Source: Methylovirgula sp. 4M-Z18
GTDB lineage: Bacteria; Pseudomonadota; Alphaproteobacteria; Rhizobiales; Beijerinckiaceae
DNA length: 64,000 nucleotides
Direction of reading: 5' to 3'
Assembly (NCBI RefSeq): GCF_037890675.1
Contig: NZ_CP149575.1
Coordinates: forward strand, 119,594 to 183,593
The stretch's first letter is position 1, and every line of letters begins with the position of its first letter. This document shows positions 57,200 to 64,000 of the stretch, in pieces. The notes under the pieces were generated by a model. It saw only the letters and a program-made list of their open reading frames with translations. It did not search any database and was not told the DNA's origin. The translations under genes were made by a program, and so were the position numbers.

Positions 57200-57669
57200 A
57201 CCGCCCTCCCCTCGACGACATCACCGATTGCCTCATCGGCAGAGACATCTTCCAGGACGGCATGCGGGTAGCCATGGCGCGACAGCCATTCCTCGGCTGC
57301 AGTGCGATCGCTGGCGAGATGCACGAGTTCGGCACTGGCGCCGGCACGATCGAACACCCGGACAGAACCGACTTCGGGCCGCTCGACGAGCGTGAAATCC
57401 AGATTCGAATCCAGTGCGAACGTGCGGTGAATGCGGATGGCAACGACCCCACCCGCCCCGAAATCCGCCTCATGCAGGGTAAAGTTCGCGCAGAGCGCGA
57501 TATTGCCTGAGTTCCTCTCACCCTGTTTCCGGATCAGCCGGCCTCGGCTGTTGCGGTTGTGCCAGGCGACAAGTTTCTTGCGACGGTGCGCCGGCGGGCG
57601 CGGGATGCCGTCGGACCAGGCGATGATCGAGCCGATGGGCGCATTGTCGAAGATTGTTTGCGCGGACAT
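57196..57669 (-). CDS. Conserved plasmid-type hypothetical protein, 157 aa
   Basis: A 157-aa protein coupled to the DUF7007 gene (ATGA overlap). It opens MSAQTIFDNAPIGSIIAWSD and has a beta-rich middle (GGVVAIRIHRTFALDSNLDF) and an acidic C-terminus. No family is recognised; gene order suggests it works with the DUF7007 protein. Confidence 0.7.
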   Translation of the reverse strand: MSAQTIFDNAPIGSIIAWSDGIPRPPAHRRKKLVAWHNRNSRGRLIRKQGERNSGNIALCANFTLHEADFGAGGVVAIRIHRTFALDSNLDFTLVERPEVGSVRVFDRAGASAELVHLASDRTAAEEWLSRHGYPHAVLEDVSADEAIGDVVEGRAV

Positions 57670-57699
57670 GCTGTCCTCCTTTTTGCGCGGATGTGGAAC

Positions 57700-57728
57700 A
57701 AAACCGCCGCCGGAATCACCGGCGGCGG
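57700..57728 (-). terminator. Rho-independent terminator after the ParB-domain gene
   Basis: On the minus strand CCGCCGCCGG-TGATT-CCGGCGGCGG forms a perfect 10-bp stem followed by TTTTGTT. It begins 31 bp past the stop of the ParB-domain gene and separates it from the 157-aa gene, so those two are in different transcripts. Confidence 0.8.
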
Positions 57729-57759
57729 GAGGTCGTTCGGATGTTGAATGAGTGCGGTG

Positions 57760-59442
57760 CTATTCAGCCGCATCCAGGATTTCGCCAGCCTCATCACGGC
57801 TAAGGTCACCGGCGAGCGGATCGACGCCTTCCTCCGGCTCCTCGTCGTCGTTCGCAGCAACTTCACTGGACGACAGCCATTCGGAGAGTTTGACGGCGTC
57901 CGGCGCAAAGAGCGCCGACGAATGTACGAAGTGGCCTTGCCTGAAGTGCTCGACGAGCGTGGCGCGCGTGTCCTTCACCCGCTGACGCGGCAGAACCGGC
58001 GTATCCTTGCAAGATGCTTCGAGCGCCGGACGCGACAGGCACGACAGGAAATCGTCCGTTCCCATGTTCGGCAGGAACGTGTTCGCGCCGATCGCATCGC
58101 CCGCGACGCGAGCGACGATGCCGCTGTTAGTGGCATTCTCCCGGCACGAGAGCACATCGATTAGCATGGAGCGGGCCGCAACGCGCAGCGTCTCCGTGTC
58201 GAAGGCAAGTTTGCCGTCAGCATCGAACAGCGCCGCCGCATGCTTCGCCAGCCGGTTATGGCCATAATGGACGCCGCCGGCTCCCGCAGTGACCGACACG
58301 TTCTGGCCGGCAAAAGCGAGGATCAGGAGCGCCATCAGCGTCTCGTCCTCAATCGGCGCGCGGCCAAGCGCTTCGTGCAACGCATCGGTGCGGTAATCGC
58401 CGATCATCTCGATGCCCTTGCGCGTGACATCGGGACGGGATTTCGAAATCGCGCCGATATCGTTGTCCGAGGTGCTCTCCGAGCCGGATGTCGCCTTCCC
58501 CTTCAGCTTCTTCGCCTCCGGCATACGGTAATGGACCGACTGCACCTTGCCCTCGCGGTCGAGATACATGGCGATGCAATCGGATTTCGTGGGCTTGCCG
58601 TGGACGCGTTCAGCCTTCGGCGGCAGTTTCACCTCGCCATAGGTTGTAACCTCGGCGATGACGCCTTTCTTCGGCAGGTTGTTCGCCATCCACTCATGCT
58701 GCGCGCCGAGAAACGCTTCAACATCGCTCGTGTAGCGGCTGTCCTCGTCGGCCGGCGCGAACAGATCCTCGACCCACGAGATGCCATAGGCCTGGGCGAG
58801 ATCGTCGCCGAAGCTGGCGTCGCGCGCGTACATCCGTTTCTTCTGCAGCGCCTGCGCGACGCTCCACCATGAGACCTGTGGATCGCCCTTCTTCGGCTTG
58901 TGCGCCTTCCAGACCTGCTGCTGCTCGTCGAGCGAGGCTGCGGCGATCGTCCGCAGTTGCTGCTCATTCGGCATATCGCCCTTCGCCATGTGGTCGAGCA
59001 TGGCGGGCAGCACATTGGCGAGCAAGCGCAGCTTCCTGATCTGGCGGACCGGCAACGCAAGCGCAACACCGATCGCCTCCTCGGTCCAGCCGAGGGCGAC
59101 AAGCCGCTCGATCGCCCGCCACTGGTCAACGGGATTGAGCGGCTCGACGGCGATGCTCTCGACCATGGAGCGCATGGCGCCGTTGTCGCTGGCGGCGTCG
59201 ACAACGATGACATCGATCTCCTCGAGCCCCGCCGCGACGGCCTGTTTGACGCGCCTGTGGCCGGCATTGATGACGAAACCGTTGCCGCCATCGGTTTCGG
59301 GGGAGATGACCGGCGGCTGGACGATGCCGACAGCCTTGATCGTGGCCAGCAGCAGTGCATCGGCCTGCGGCGTGGATTTTGTCTGGCGCAGGCGATCGGG
59401 ATTGTCCTTCAGCGCGCGCGGATCGACCTTCATGAGATGCAT
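57760..59442 (-). CDS. ParB-domain plasmid protein, 560 aa
   Basis: A large ParB/RepB/Spo0J-family protein with the N-terminal domain (FVINAGHRRVKQAVAAGLEE), an HTH region (LGWTEEAIGVALALPVRQIR) and a long C-terminal extension of ~300 residues ending in an acidic tail. It is not paired with a parA gene. Such long ParB-like proteins lie in leading regions and may act as DNA-binding or nuclease factors and not in partition. The true partition pair is at 45215-47032. Confidence 0.87.
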   Translation of the reverse strand: MHLMKVDPRALKDNPDRLRQTKSTPQADALLLATIKAVGIVQPPVISPETDGGNGFVINAGHRRVKQAVAAGLEEIDVIVVDAASDNGAMRSMVESIAVEPLNPVDQWRAIERLVALGWTEEAIGVALALPVRQIRKLRLLANVLPAMLDHMAKGDMPNEQQLRTIAAASLDEQQQVWKAHKPKKGDPQVSWWSVAQALQKKRMYARDASFGDDLAQAYGISWVEDLFAPADEDSRYTSDVEAFLGAQHEWMANNLPKKGVIAEVTTYGEVKLPPKAERVHGKPTKSDCIAMYLDREGKVQSVHYRMPEAKKLKGKATSGSESTSDNDIGAISKSRPDVTRKGIEMIGDYRTDALHEALGRAPIEDETLMALLILAFAGQNVSVTAGAGGVHYGHNRLAKHAAALFDADGKLAFDTETLRVAARSMLIDVLSCRENATNSGIVARVAGDAIGANTFLPNMGTDDFLSCLSRPALEASCKDTPVLPRQRVKDTRATLVEHFRQGHFVHSSALFAPDAVKLSEWLSSSEVAANDDEEPEEGVDPLAGDLSRDEAGEILDAAE

Positions 59443-59821
59443 GGAATTGCTCCTTCAAAGATTGCGGACTCAGGCGTTCGCCGGTCCTTTTTCCGTCTTC
59501 TTCCCGAAGACTTTTTCCGGCCCGCGGAGCGGGCGGGCCGCTGCAACTGCTGCGGAGCATCCCTGCCCGGCTGGCCAAGCGGGGCTTGAAGCCCCGCGCC
59601 GGACGACGGGCCGGGATGGCGAACGGCGCGGTTGAGCGCCAGCGTCGGCGGCCTGGCCGCTCTGCGAGGAGGTTTTTCTCATCTCCTCCTGTCTCCCTCA
59701 TTTCTGTCCCTGCATCCGGACCTGACCGCGCGCTTGCCGAGCCGCGTTTCGTTCGCCGCAAACCTTGATCGGAAGGACATCGATTGCTATCTTTGTGCTC
59801 AATGAGATCAAGGAGCACGAC
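59443..59821. other. Intergenic region with strong hairpins
   Basis: About 380 bp. GCGGGGCT-TGA-AGCCCCGC (59579-59597) is a tight perfect hairpin, and GGCCCGC/GCGGGC-type pairing occurs near 59518-59540. It separates the leftward ParB-domain gene from the rightward VapBC pair, so it should hold divergent promoters. Confidence 0.55.
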
Positions 59822-60061
59822 ATGGCCGGAAATCTGCACGTCCGGAATCTGGACGACGACTTAATTGCCAAGCTCAAGACGCGGGCCGCCCGGCACGGGC
59901 GCTCGGCTGAAGCTGAACACCGCGAGATTCTGAAGCAGGCGTTGGAAACGGAGATCGAGCCCTCGTTCGATGAGCTCGCTGCCCAGTTGCGGCAGCTCAC
60001 TGCGCGACGCAAACAGACCCCCGCCGAGGTCCTGCTGCGCGAAGGACGTGACGAGCGGTGA
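59822..60061 (+). CDS. vapB: FitA/VapB-type antitoxin
   Basis: ATG 59822 with AAGGAG upstream. The 79-aa protein opens with the ribbon-helix-helix motif NLHVRNLDDDLIAKLKTRAA, then HGRSAEAEHREILKQAL, the FitA signature. The C-terminal part (TPAEVLLREGRDER) should bind the PIN toxin. It overlaps vapC by 4 bp (GTGA). Confidence 0.92.
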   Translation: MAGNLHVRNLDDDLIAKLKTRAARHGRSAEAEHREILKQALETEIEPSFDELAAQLRQLTARRKQTPAEVLLREGRDER

Positions 60062-60501
60062 GCGAGACACTTGTCATCGATGCCAGCATCGCCGTCAAAT
60101 GGGTGATCGAGGAAGACAGCACGCCTCTGGCGCTTGGCCTGCGGCAGGATCATCGCTTCGCAGCGCCTGAGCTGCTGACCGTCGAGTGCGCCAACATTCT
60201 CTGGAAGAAAGTTCAACGCGGCGAACTTAGCCGCGAAGAGGCGAAACTTGCCGCGAATCTACTTGAACGCAGCGATATCGAATTGTTCGGCATGCGCGGA
60301 TTGCTCGCGAAGGCGACCGAACTGGCGACTGATATTGGTCATCCGGCATACGATTGCATGTATATCTGTCTGGCGATGAGCCGGAATTGGCGCTTCGTGA
60401 CGGCCGACGAGCGGTTGATCCGCGTGCTCAATCAGAAGGCCTCCCGCGAAATCGCCAATCTCTGTGTGACTCTGGAACAGCTGACATCCGGCCCGCATTG
60501 A
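60058..60501 (+). CDS. vapC: VapC PIN-domain ribonuclease toxin
   Basis: Starts with GTG 60058, coupled to the antitoxin. The 147-aa PIN domain shows the acidic active-site residues in VIDASIAVKWVIEED, LLTVECANILWKKV, HPAYDCMYICLA and FVTADERLIRVL. It would cleave tRNA or other RNA when freed. Complete and probably functional. Confidence 0.93.
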   Translation: MSETLVIDASIAVKWVIEEDSTPLALGLRQDHRFAAPELLTVECANILWKKVQRGELSREEAKLAANLLERSDIELFGMRGLLAKATELATDIGHPAYDCMYICLAMSRNWRFVTADERLIRVLNQKASREIANLCVTLEQLTSGPH

Positions 60502-60642
60502 ATACGCGAAGTGAACAGGCAGACGACCTCGGTCTACGAGGAGGTTTATCGTGTTCCAGTGGGTAGGTTGACGCCCTATGTAAGATCCCGCGCGGATGTC
60601 GTCGCTTAAACTCACGGTCGCGTCGTTCAAGGAGAAGTGAGC

Positions 60643-61074
60643 ATGGCAGTCGGAAAGGAAGATCTGCCCGAAACGATGGTGTCGCCGGAAACCGGCGAGA
60701 TGCTGTATCGCGGCATGCGCCCCTTCGTGGTGACCTACAGGGGCAAGAGCATCACGGTCGAGCTGCCGGGCTATTATCCCGAGAGCGGCGACGAAGGTGT
60801 CCATATCGGGGATGACATGGCCGTCACCGATGCCGCGCTGCGCGCGCTCAAGGAGGAAGTCGAAGGCATTCCCTCGCCCACATCGATCCGACGGGTGCGT
60901 GAGAAACTGAACCTGTCGCAGCGCGAGGCCGGCGGGTTGCTGAAGGTCGGCGAGAATGCCTTCGAGAAATATGAGCGGGGTTTGGTCGAGCCGAGCGGCC
61001 CAACCAGTCAGTTGCTCCGGCTTCTCGACCATCATCCCGAGCTGGTCGAGGAATTGCGGGGAAGCGCCGGCTAG
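60643..61074 (+). CDS. MqsA-like antitoxin lacking zinc cysteines
   Basis: ATG 60643 has AAGGAGAAG upstream. The 143-aa protein has the MqsA C-terminal HTH (RRVREKLNLSQREAGGLLKV, then GENAFEKYERGLVEPSGPT). The N-terminal half keeps the MqsA outline (SPETGEMLYRG, then VTYRGKSITVELPGYY), but no Cys is present where MqsA has its CxxC zinc sites. No MqsR-type toxin is found upstream; a 32-codon frame at about 60512-60607 is unrecognised. It may be an orphan regulator. Confidence 0.8.
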   Translation: MAVGKEDLPETMVSPETGEMLYRGMRPFVVTYRGKSITVELPGYYPESGDEGVHIGDDMAVTDAALRALKEEVEGIPSPTSIRRVREKLNLSQREAGGLLKVGENAFEKYERGLVEPSGPTSQLLRLLDHHPELVEELRGSAG

Positions 61075-61175
61075 AGCATTTTGCGTTCTTTCAGAATCGC
61101 AAAATTGCTCTGCTTCTTTGTTTTGTTGCATTTTCTTAAACGAAAAGTCGTCCAACTTTTCTGGAAAATGCTCTA
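61072..61175. repeat. Interspersed palindromic repeat with AGAGCATTTT ends
   Basis: AGAGCATTTT (61073-61082) and AAAATGCTCT (61165-61174) form the ends; inside are TTGCG-like and AAAAGT-CGTCCA-ACTTTT hairpins. Elements of this look are common between genes of Hyphomicrobiales genomes. Its AT content contrasts with the neighbourhood. It lies between convergent genes and may act as a bidirectional terminator. Confidence 0.65.
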
Positions 61176-64000
61176 AGCCGCAATCGTCCCCTTACCCGCA
61201 CCTTCGACATCGGCCGCGAGAGCGGCTTCGATGTCCGAAAGTGCGCGGCGTTTTTGGGCGAGGTCATTTGCGAACGCGAATGCGCCTTCCCCACGGGACT
61301 GGTAGGACGCGAGCCGGCGGCGTGCGTCGGCAAGACGCTGGGAAAAATGCTCCTGCTCGCCCTCGAAATCCCCGAGCGCATGTTCGAGGCGGGCGACCGC
61401 GCCAAGCGGCGTCACGGTGACCGGCAAGTCGATCTCGTACTCGGCGTTGGTGCGCAGCAGCACGGTCGTATAGCGGTAGCTGTCACGGCCGAAGCGTTCG
61501 CCGGAATATTCGAGGTCGAAACCGCCGATCGCAGCGATGATTGCCGCGCCCTCGTGCTGGAGCTGCACAAGCGTCAGGATTTCTTTCAAGAGCGCCCGGC
61601 CCGCCTCCTTGCGCTCGGCGTAGGACGTGTCCGTAACGCGCATCGCGAAGGCATCGCCGGCGGTCGGAACGAAGCGTTCGATGTCCTGGCCAATCTCCGC
61701 GATGCGGCGCGTCGAGATGTCGATGTCGCGTTCCGCGTCGCGAATCTGCCGACGCACGGCGTGCTGATCGTCAATATGCGCAGCGCGAAGCCGCTCGAGC
61801 CGGGCAATATTGGCTTCGAGTCCCGCCTTCTGCATCAGTCGGTGATCACCCGATGCGATGGCCTTGGCCATGGCGAACTGGTTCGCCTGCCCCTCACCGA
61901 GATCCTCGAGTTTGCGGATCGACGTGTCGCCGGAGAGCGCGGCCGCGATAAAGCGGGCCTTGCGCTCGTTGTTCTGCCACATCGTGGCGTCGAGCGAACC
62001 CTCCGTGGCATAGGCGAAAATATCGACCTCGTCGTGCTGATTGCCCTGACGGACGATGCGGCCCTCGCGTTGCTCGATCTGCGATGGCAGCCAGGGCACG
62101 TCGAGATGATGCAGCGCTTTCAGCCGGAGCTGGGCATTGACGCCGGTGCCCATCGTCTCGGAAGATCCAATCAGAAAACGTACCTTGCCAGCGCGGACAT
62201 CGCCGAACAGACGTTGCTTCGCCTCCGACTTCTTGTAGTCCTGCATGAAGGCGATTTCGGAGGTGGGGACGCCGAGGCGGACAAGTTCGTCCCGGATCCA
62301 GCGGTAGGCCGAGAAGCCTCTGGTCTTCTCGACATTGATCGTGCCGAGGTCGGAAAAGATCATCTGCGCGGCGCCGGGCAGTTCGTAGGGCTTGCCGTCC
62401 GGCTGGAGATACGTGCGCTCTTCCGTCTCCCGCCAAATGCGGACGGCGGTCTCGATCAGCTTGTTGAGCTTGTTATCGGGTTCGTTGTCGTTGTCCGCGT
62501 CGACGAGGCGCAGATCGATCGCGGCATGACGCCCATCGGTGATGACGGAGAGCAGGATGTCGTCGCCCGGCTCCGCCGGCCGGTTGCGTTCCTCGATCGC
62601 CTTGATCCGCGCGTCGAGCTGAAGCTGGTAGCGTTTGAACGCGGCCGTCGGTTTCGCGGTGATGATCTGACGCCTTCCGGTTGAGATCGCCGGCACCTTC
62701 ACATATTGGCGCAAATCCTCCGGCATCACGACGTCGGCGAACGAACGGAACATGGCGATCAGTTCGGGCATATTGACGAAACTGGCGAAGCGCGAGACCG
62801 GCTTGTATTTGCCCGAAGGCTGCAATTCGAGTTCGGTCGTCGTGTCGCCGAACGTGCTCGCCCAGGCGTCGAACTCATGCAGCCCCCGCTCCTGAAGCGC
62901 GGCGTGATCCATCAGCCGTTGAACGGAAAACATCTCGCCGAGCGTATTGGTGATCGGAGTCCCCGACGCCAGAATGAGCGCCCGGCCTGGGTTTTTCGTC
63001 TCGAGAAGCTTGGATTTGACATAGAGATCCCAGGCGCGTTGCGAGCCGTTGGGATCGACGCCTTTCAGCGTCGACATGTTGGTCCCGAAGGCGAGCTTGC
63101 GGAACTCCTGCGCTTCGTCGACGATGATCTGGTCGACGCCGATTTCGACAATGGTGAGCAGATCGTCCTTGCGGGTCGACAGGGATTCGAGCCGTTCCTT
63201 CAACCCTTCCTTCAGGCGTTCGAGTCGCTTACGCGACACACGATCATCGCGCTCGACCTTGGTCAGCAAGGTCTCGAACAGTTCGAGCTCGTCTTGGATC
63301 ATCTGTTGCTCGAAGGCTGACGGCACGCCGATGAAGCGGAACGCGCTATGGGTGATGATGATCGCGTCCCAGGTTGCCGTCGCCGCACGCGACAGGAAGC
63401 GCGCGCGCTTGTCCTTGGTGAAGTTCGTTTCGTCGGCAACAAGAATGCGGGCGGACGGATAGAGTGCGAGGAACTCCCGTGCTGCCTGGGCGAGACAATG
63501 GCCGGGGACGACCAGCATGGCCTTGGCAACCAGCCCAAGCCGCCGCTGTTCCATGATGGCAGCCGCCATCGTCATGGTCTTGCCGGCGCCGACCGCATGG
63601 GCGAGATAGGTCGAACCGGCGGCGATGATCCGCCAGATGCCACGTTTCTGATGCCCATACAAAACGAAGGCGCCTGAGGCGCCGGGAAGTTTGAGATGGG
63701 AGCCGTCGAATTTTCGCGGCGCGATGTTGTTGAATGTGTCGTTATAGATGCGCGCCAGGCGGTCGGTGCGATCGGGATCGGACCAGACCCAGTTCTGGAA
63801 GGCGATCTTGATCTTCTGCAGCTTCTCCTTCGCCGCCTCGGTGTCGACGACATTGAGCACGCGCCGTTCGCCATCGATATCCTTCACCGTGTCGAAGATC
63901 TGCGGCACGCGGCTGTTCAGCGCGTCAGCGAGTAGTTCGCCGGCGTGCCGCCGATCGGTGCCCCATTCCGATGTGCCCGTCGCCATCCAGCCAAGCTGGC
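61173..64000 (-). CDS. Large SF2 helicase, DarB-like, N-terminus outside window
   Basis: The frame is open past the window edge (the ATG at 63986 is internal: the preceding codons read QLGW). About 940 residues are visible. They contain helicase motif I GAGKTMTMAA, motif II DEAQEFRKLA, motif III-like LILASGTPITNTLGEMF, and motif VI QIEQREGRIVRQGNQ, followed by a coiled-coil C-terminal part. Proteins of this type on plasmids and phages carry an N-terminal DNA methyltransferase and resemble DarB of phage P1, an antirestriction factor. The methyltransferase half would lie beyond base 64000. Confidence 0.88.
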   Translation of the reverse strand, partial: QLGWMATGTSEWGTDRRHAGELLADALNSRVPQIFDTVKDIDGERRVLNVVDTEAAKEKLQKIKIAFQNWVWSDPDRTDRLARIYNDTFNNIAPRKFDGSHLKLPGASGAFVLYGHQKRGIWRIIAAGSTYLAHAVGAGKTMTMAAAIMEQRRLGLVAKAMLVVPGHCLAQAAREFLALYPSARILVADETNFTKDKRARFLSRAATATWDAIIITHSAFRFIGVPSAFEQQMIQDELELFETLLTKVERDDRVSRKRLERLKEGLKERLESLSTRKDDLLTIVEIGVDQIIVDEAQEFRKLAFGTNMSTLKGVDPNGSQRAWDLYVKSKLLETKNPGRALILASGTPITNTLGEMFSVQRLMDHAALQERGLHEFDAWASTFGDTTTELELQPSGKYKPVSRFASFVNMPELIAMFRSFADVVMPEDLRQYVKVPAISTGRRQIITAKPTAAFKRYQLQLDARIKAIEERNRPAEPGDDILLSVITDGRHAAIDLRLVDADNDNEPDNKLNKLIETAVRIWRETEERTYLQPDGKPYELPGAAQMIFSDLGTINVEKTRGFSAYRWIRDELVRLGVPTSEIAFMQDYKKSEAKQRLFGDVRAGKVRFLIGSSETMGTGVNAQLRLKALHHLDVPWLPSQIEQREGRIVRQGNQHDEVDIFAYATEGSLDATMWQNNERKARFIAAALSGDTSIRKLEDLGEGQANQFAMAKAIASGDHRLMQKAGLEANIARLERLRAAHIDDQHAVRRQIRDAERDIDISTRRIAEIGQDIERFVPTAGDAFAMRVTDTSYAERKEAGRALLKEILTLVQLQHEGAAIIAAIGGFDLEYSGERFGRDSYRYTTVLLRTNAEYEIDLPVTVTPLGAVARLEHALGDFEGEQEHFSQRLADARRRLASYQSRGEGAFAFANDLAQKRRALSDIEAALAADVEGAGKGTIAA

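Noticed and set aside
61254..62684. A 476-codon + strand frame opposite the helicase
   Set aside because: Antisense to helicase motifs; composition typical of an antisense shadow.

Overview
The window looks like about 61 kb of a conjugative element (large plasmid or ICE) from an alphaproteobacterium, probably Hyphomicrobiales. The basis is the GC-rich coding style, a VirB/VirD4 mating apparatus, and accessory families common on rhizobial and methylotroph plasmids (DUF1173, DUF736, DUF7007, WGR, ArdC, LPD7). No replication initiator, integrase, tRNA, rRNA or CRISPR array was found, so plasmid versus ICE cannot be settled here.

Layout. 1-2.9 kb holds the 3' part of an RND efflux permease and the first ~27 codons of a Rossmann-fold reductase; homology stops near 2939, which looks like an element boundary. 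3.2-21.4 kb is one leftward operon for a type IV secretion system: lysozyme-like protein, periplasmic protein, VirB5-like, VirB1, B2, B3, B4, a second VirB5-like, B6, B8, B9, B10, B11, a 33-codon ORF, VirD4, a 103-aa protein, an LPD7 protein, a lipoprotein, a membrane protein, a phospholipase-D-like nuclease and a small lipoprotein. 21.4-23.1 kb is a graveyard of ISL3 and IS3-type transposase remnants.

23.7-39.4 kb is the most striking cargo: a HlyC-like acyltransferase, a membrane-anchored protein, a 3459-residue surface/secreted protein with an N-terminal lipase domain and long repeat arrays, a 111-aa protein, and the HlyB and HlyD parts of a type I secretion system. 40-43.1 kb holds a Tn3 transposase fragment and three toxin-antitoxin loci (ParDE with a damaged ParE, PrlF-YhaV, DUF433-DUF5615). 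43.3-45 kb holds the relaxase, MobC and a candidate oriT with an IncP/VirD2-type nic sequence (core 44988-44995).

45-64 kb fits the leading region that would enter a recipient first: KorB-like ParB, ParA, XRE regulator, DUF1173, DUF736, WGR, a VbhA-VbhT-like Fic pair, ArdC antirestriction, several plasmid-type unknowns, a second ParB-domain protein, VapBC, a cysteine-free MqsA-like antitoxin, and the C-terminal half of an SF2 helicase of the type seen in DarB-like antirestriction proteins. Most of these genes lie on the minus strand, as expected if the transferred + strand is their template, and several have long inverted repeats upstream that could act as single-stranded promoters. That model is inference.

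Together the genes describe a self-transmissible element with its own DNA processing, mating channel, partition, addiction and anti-defence functions, carrying a secreted lipase/adhesin-like system as cargo.
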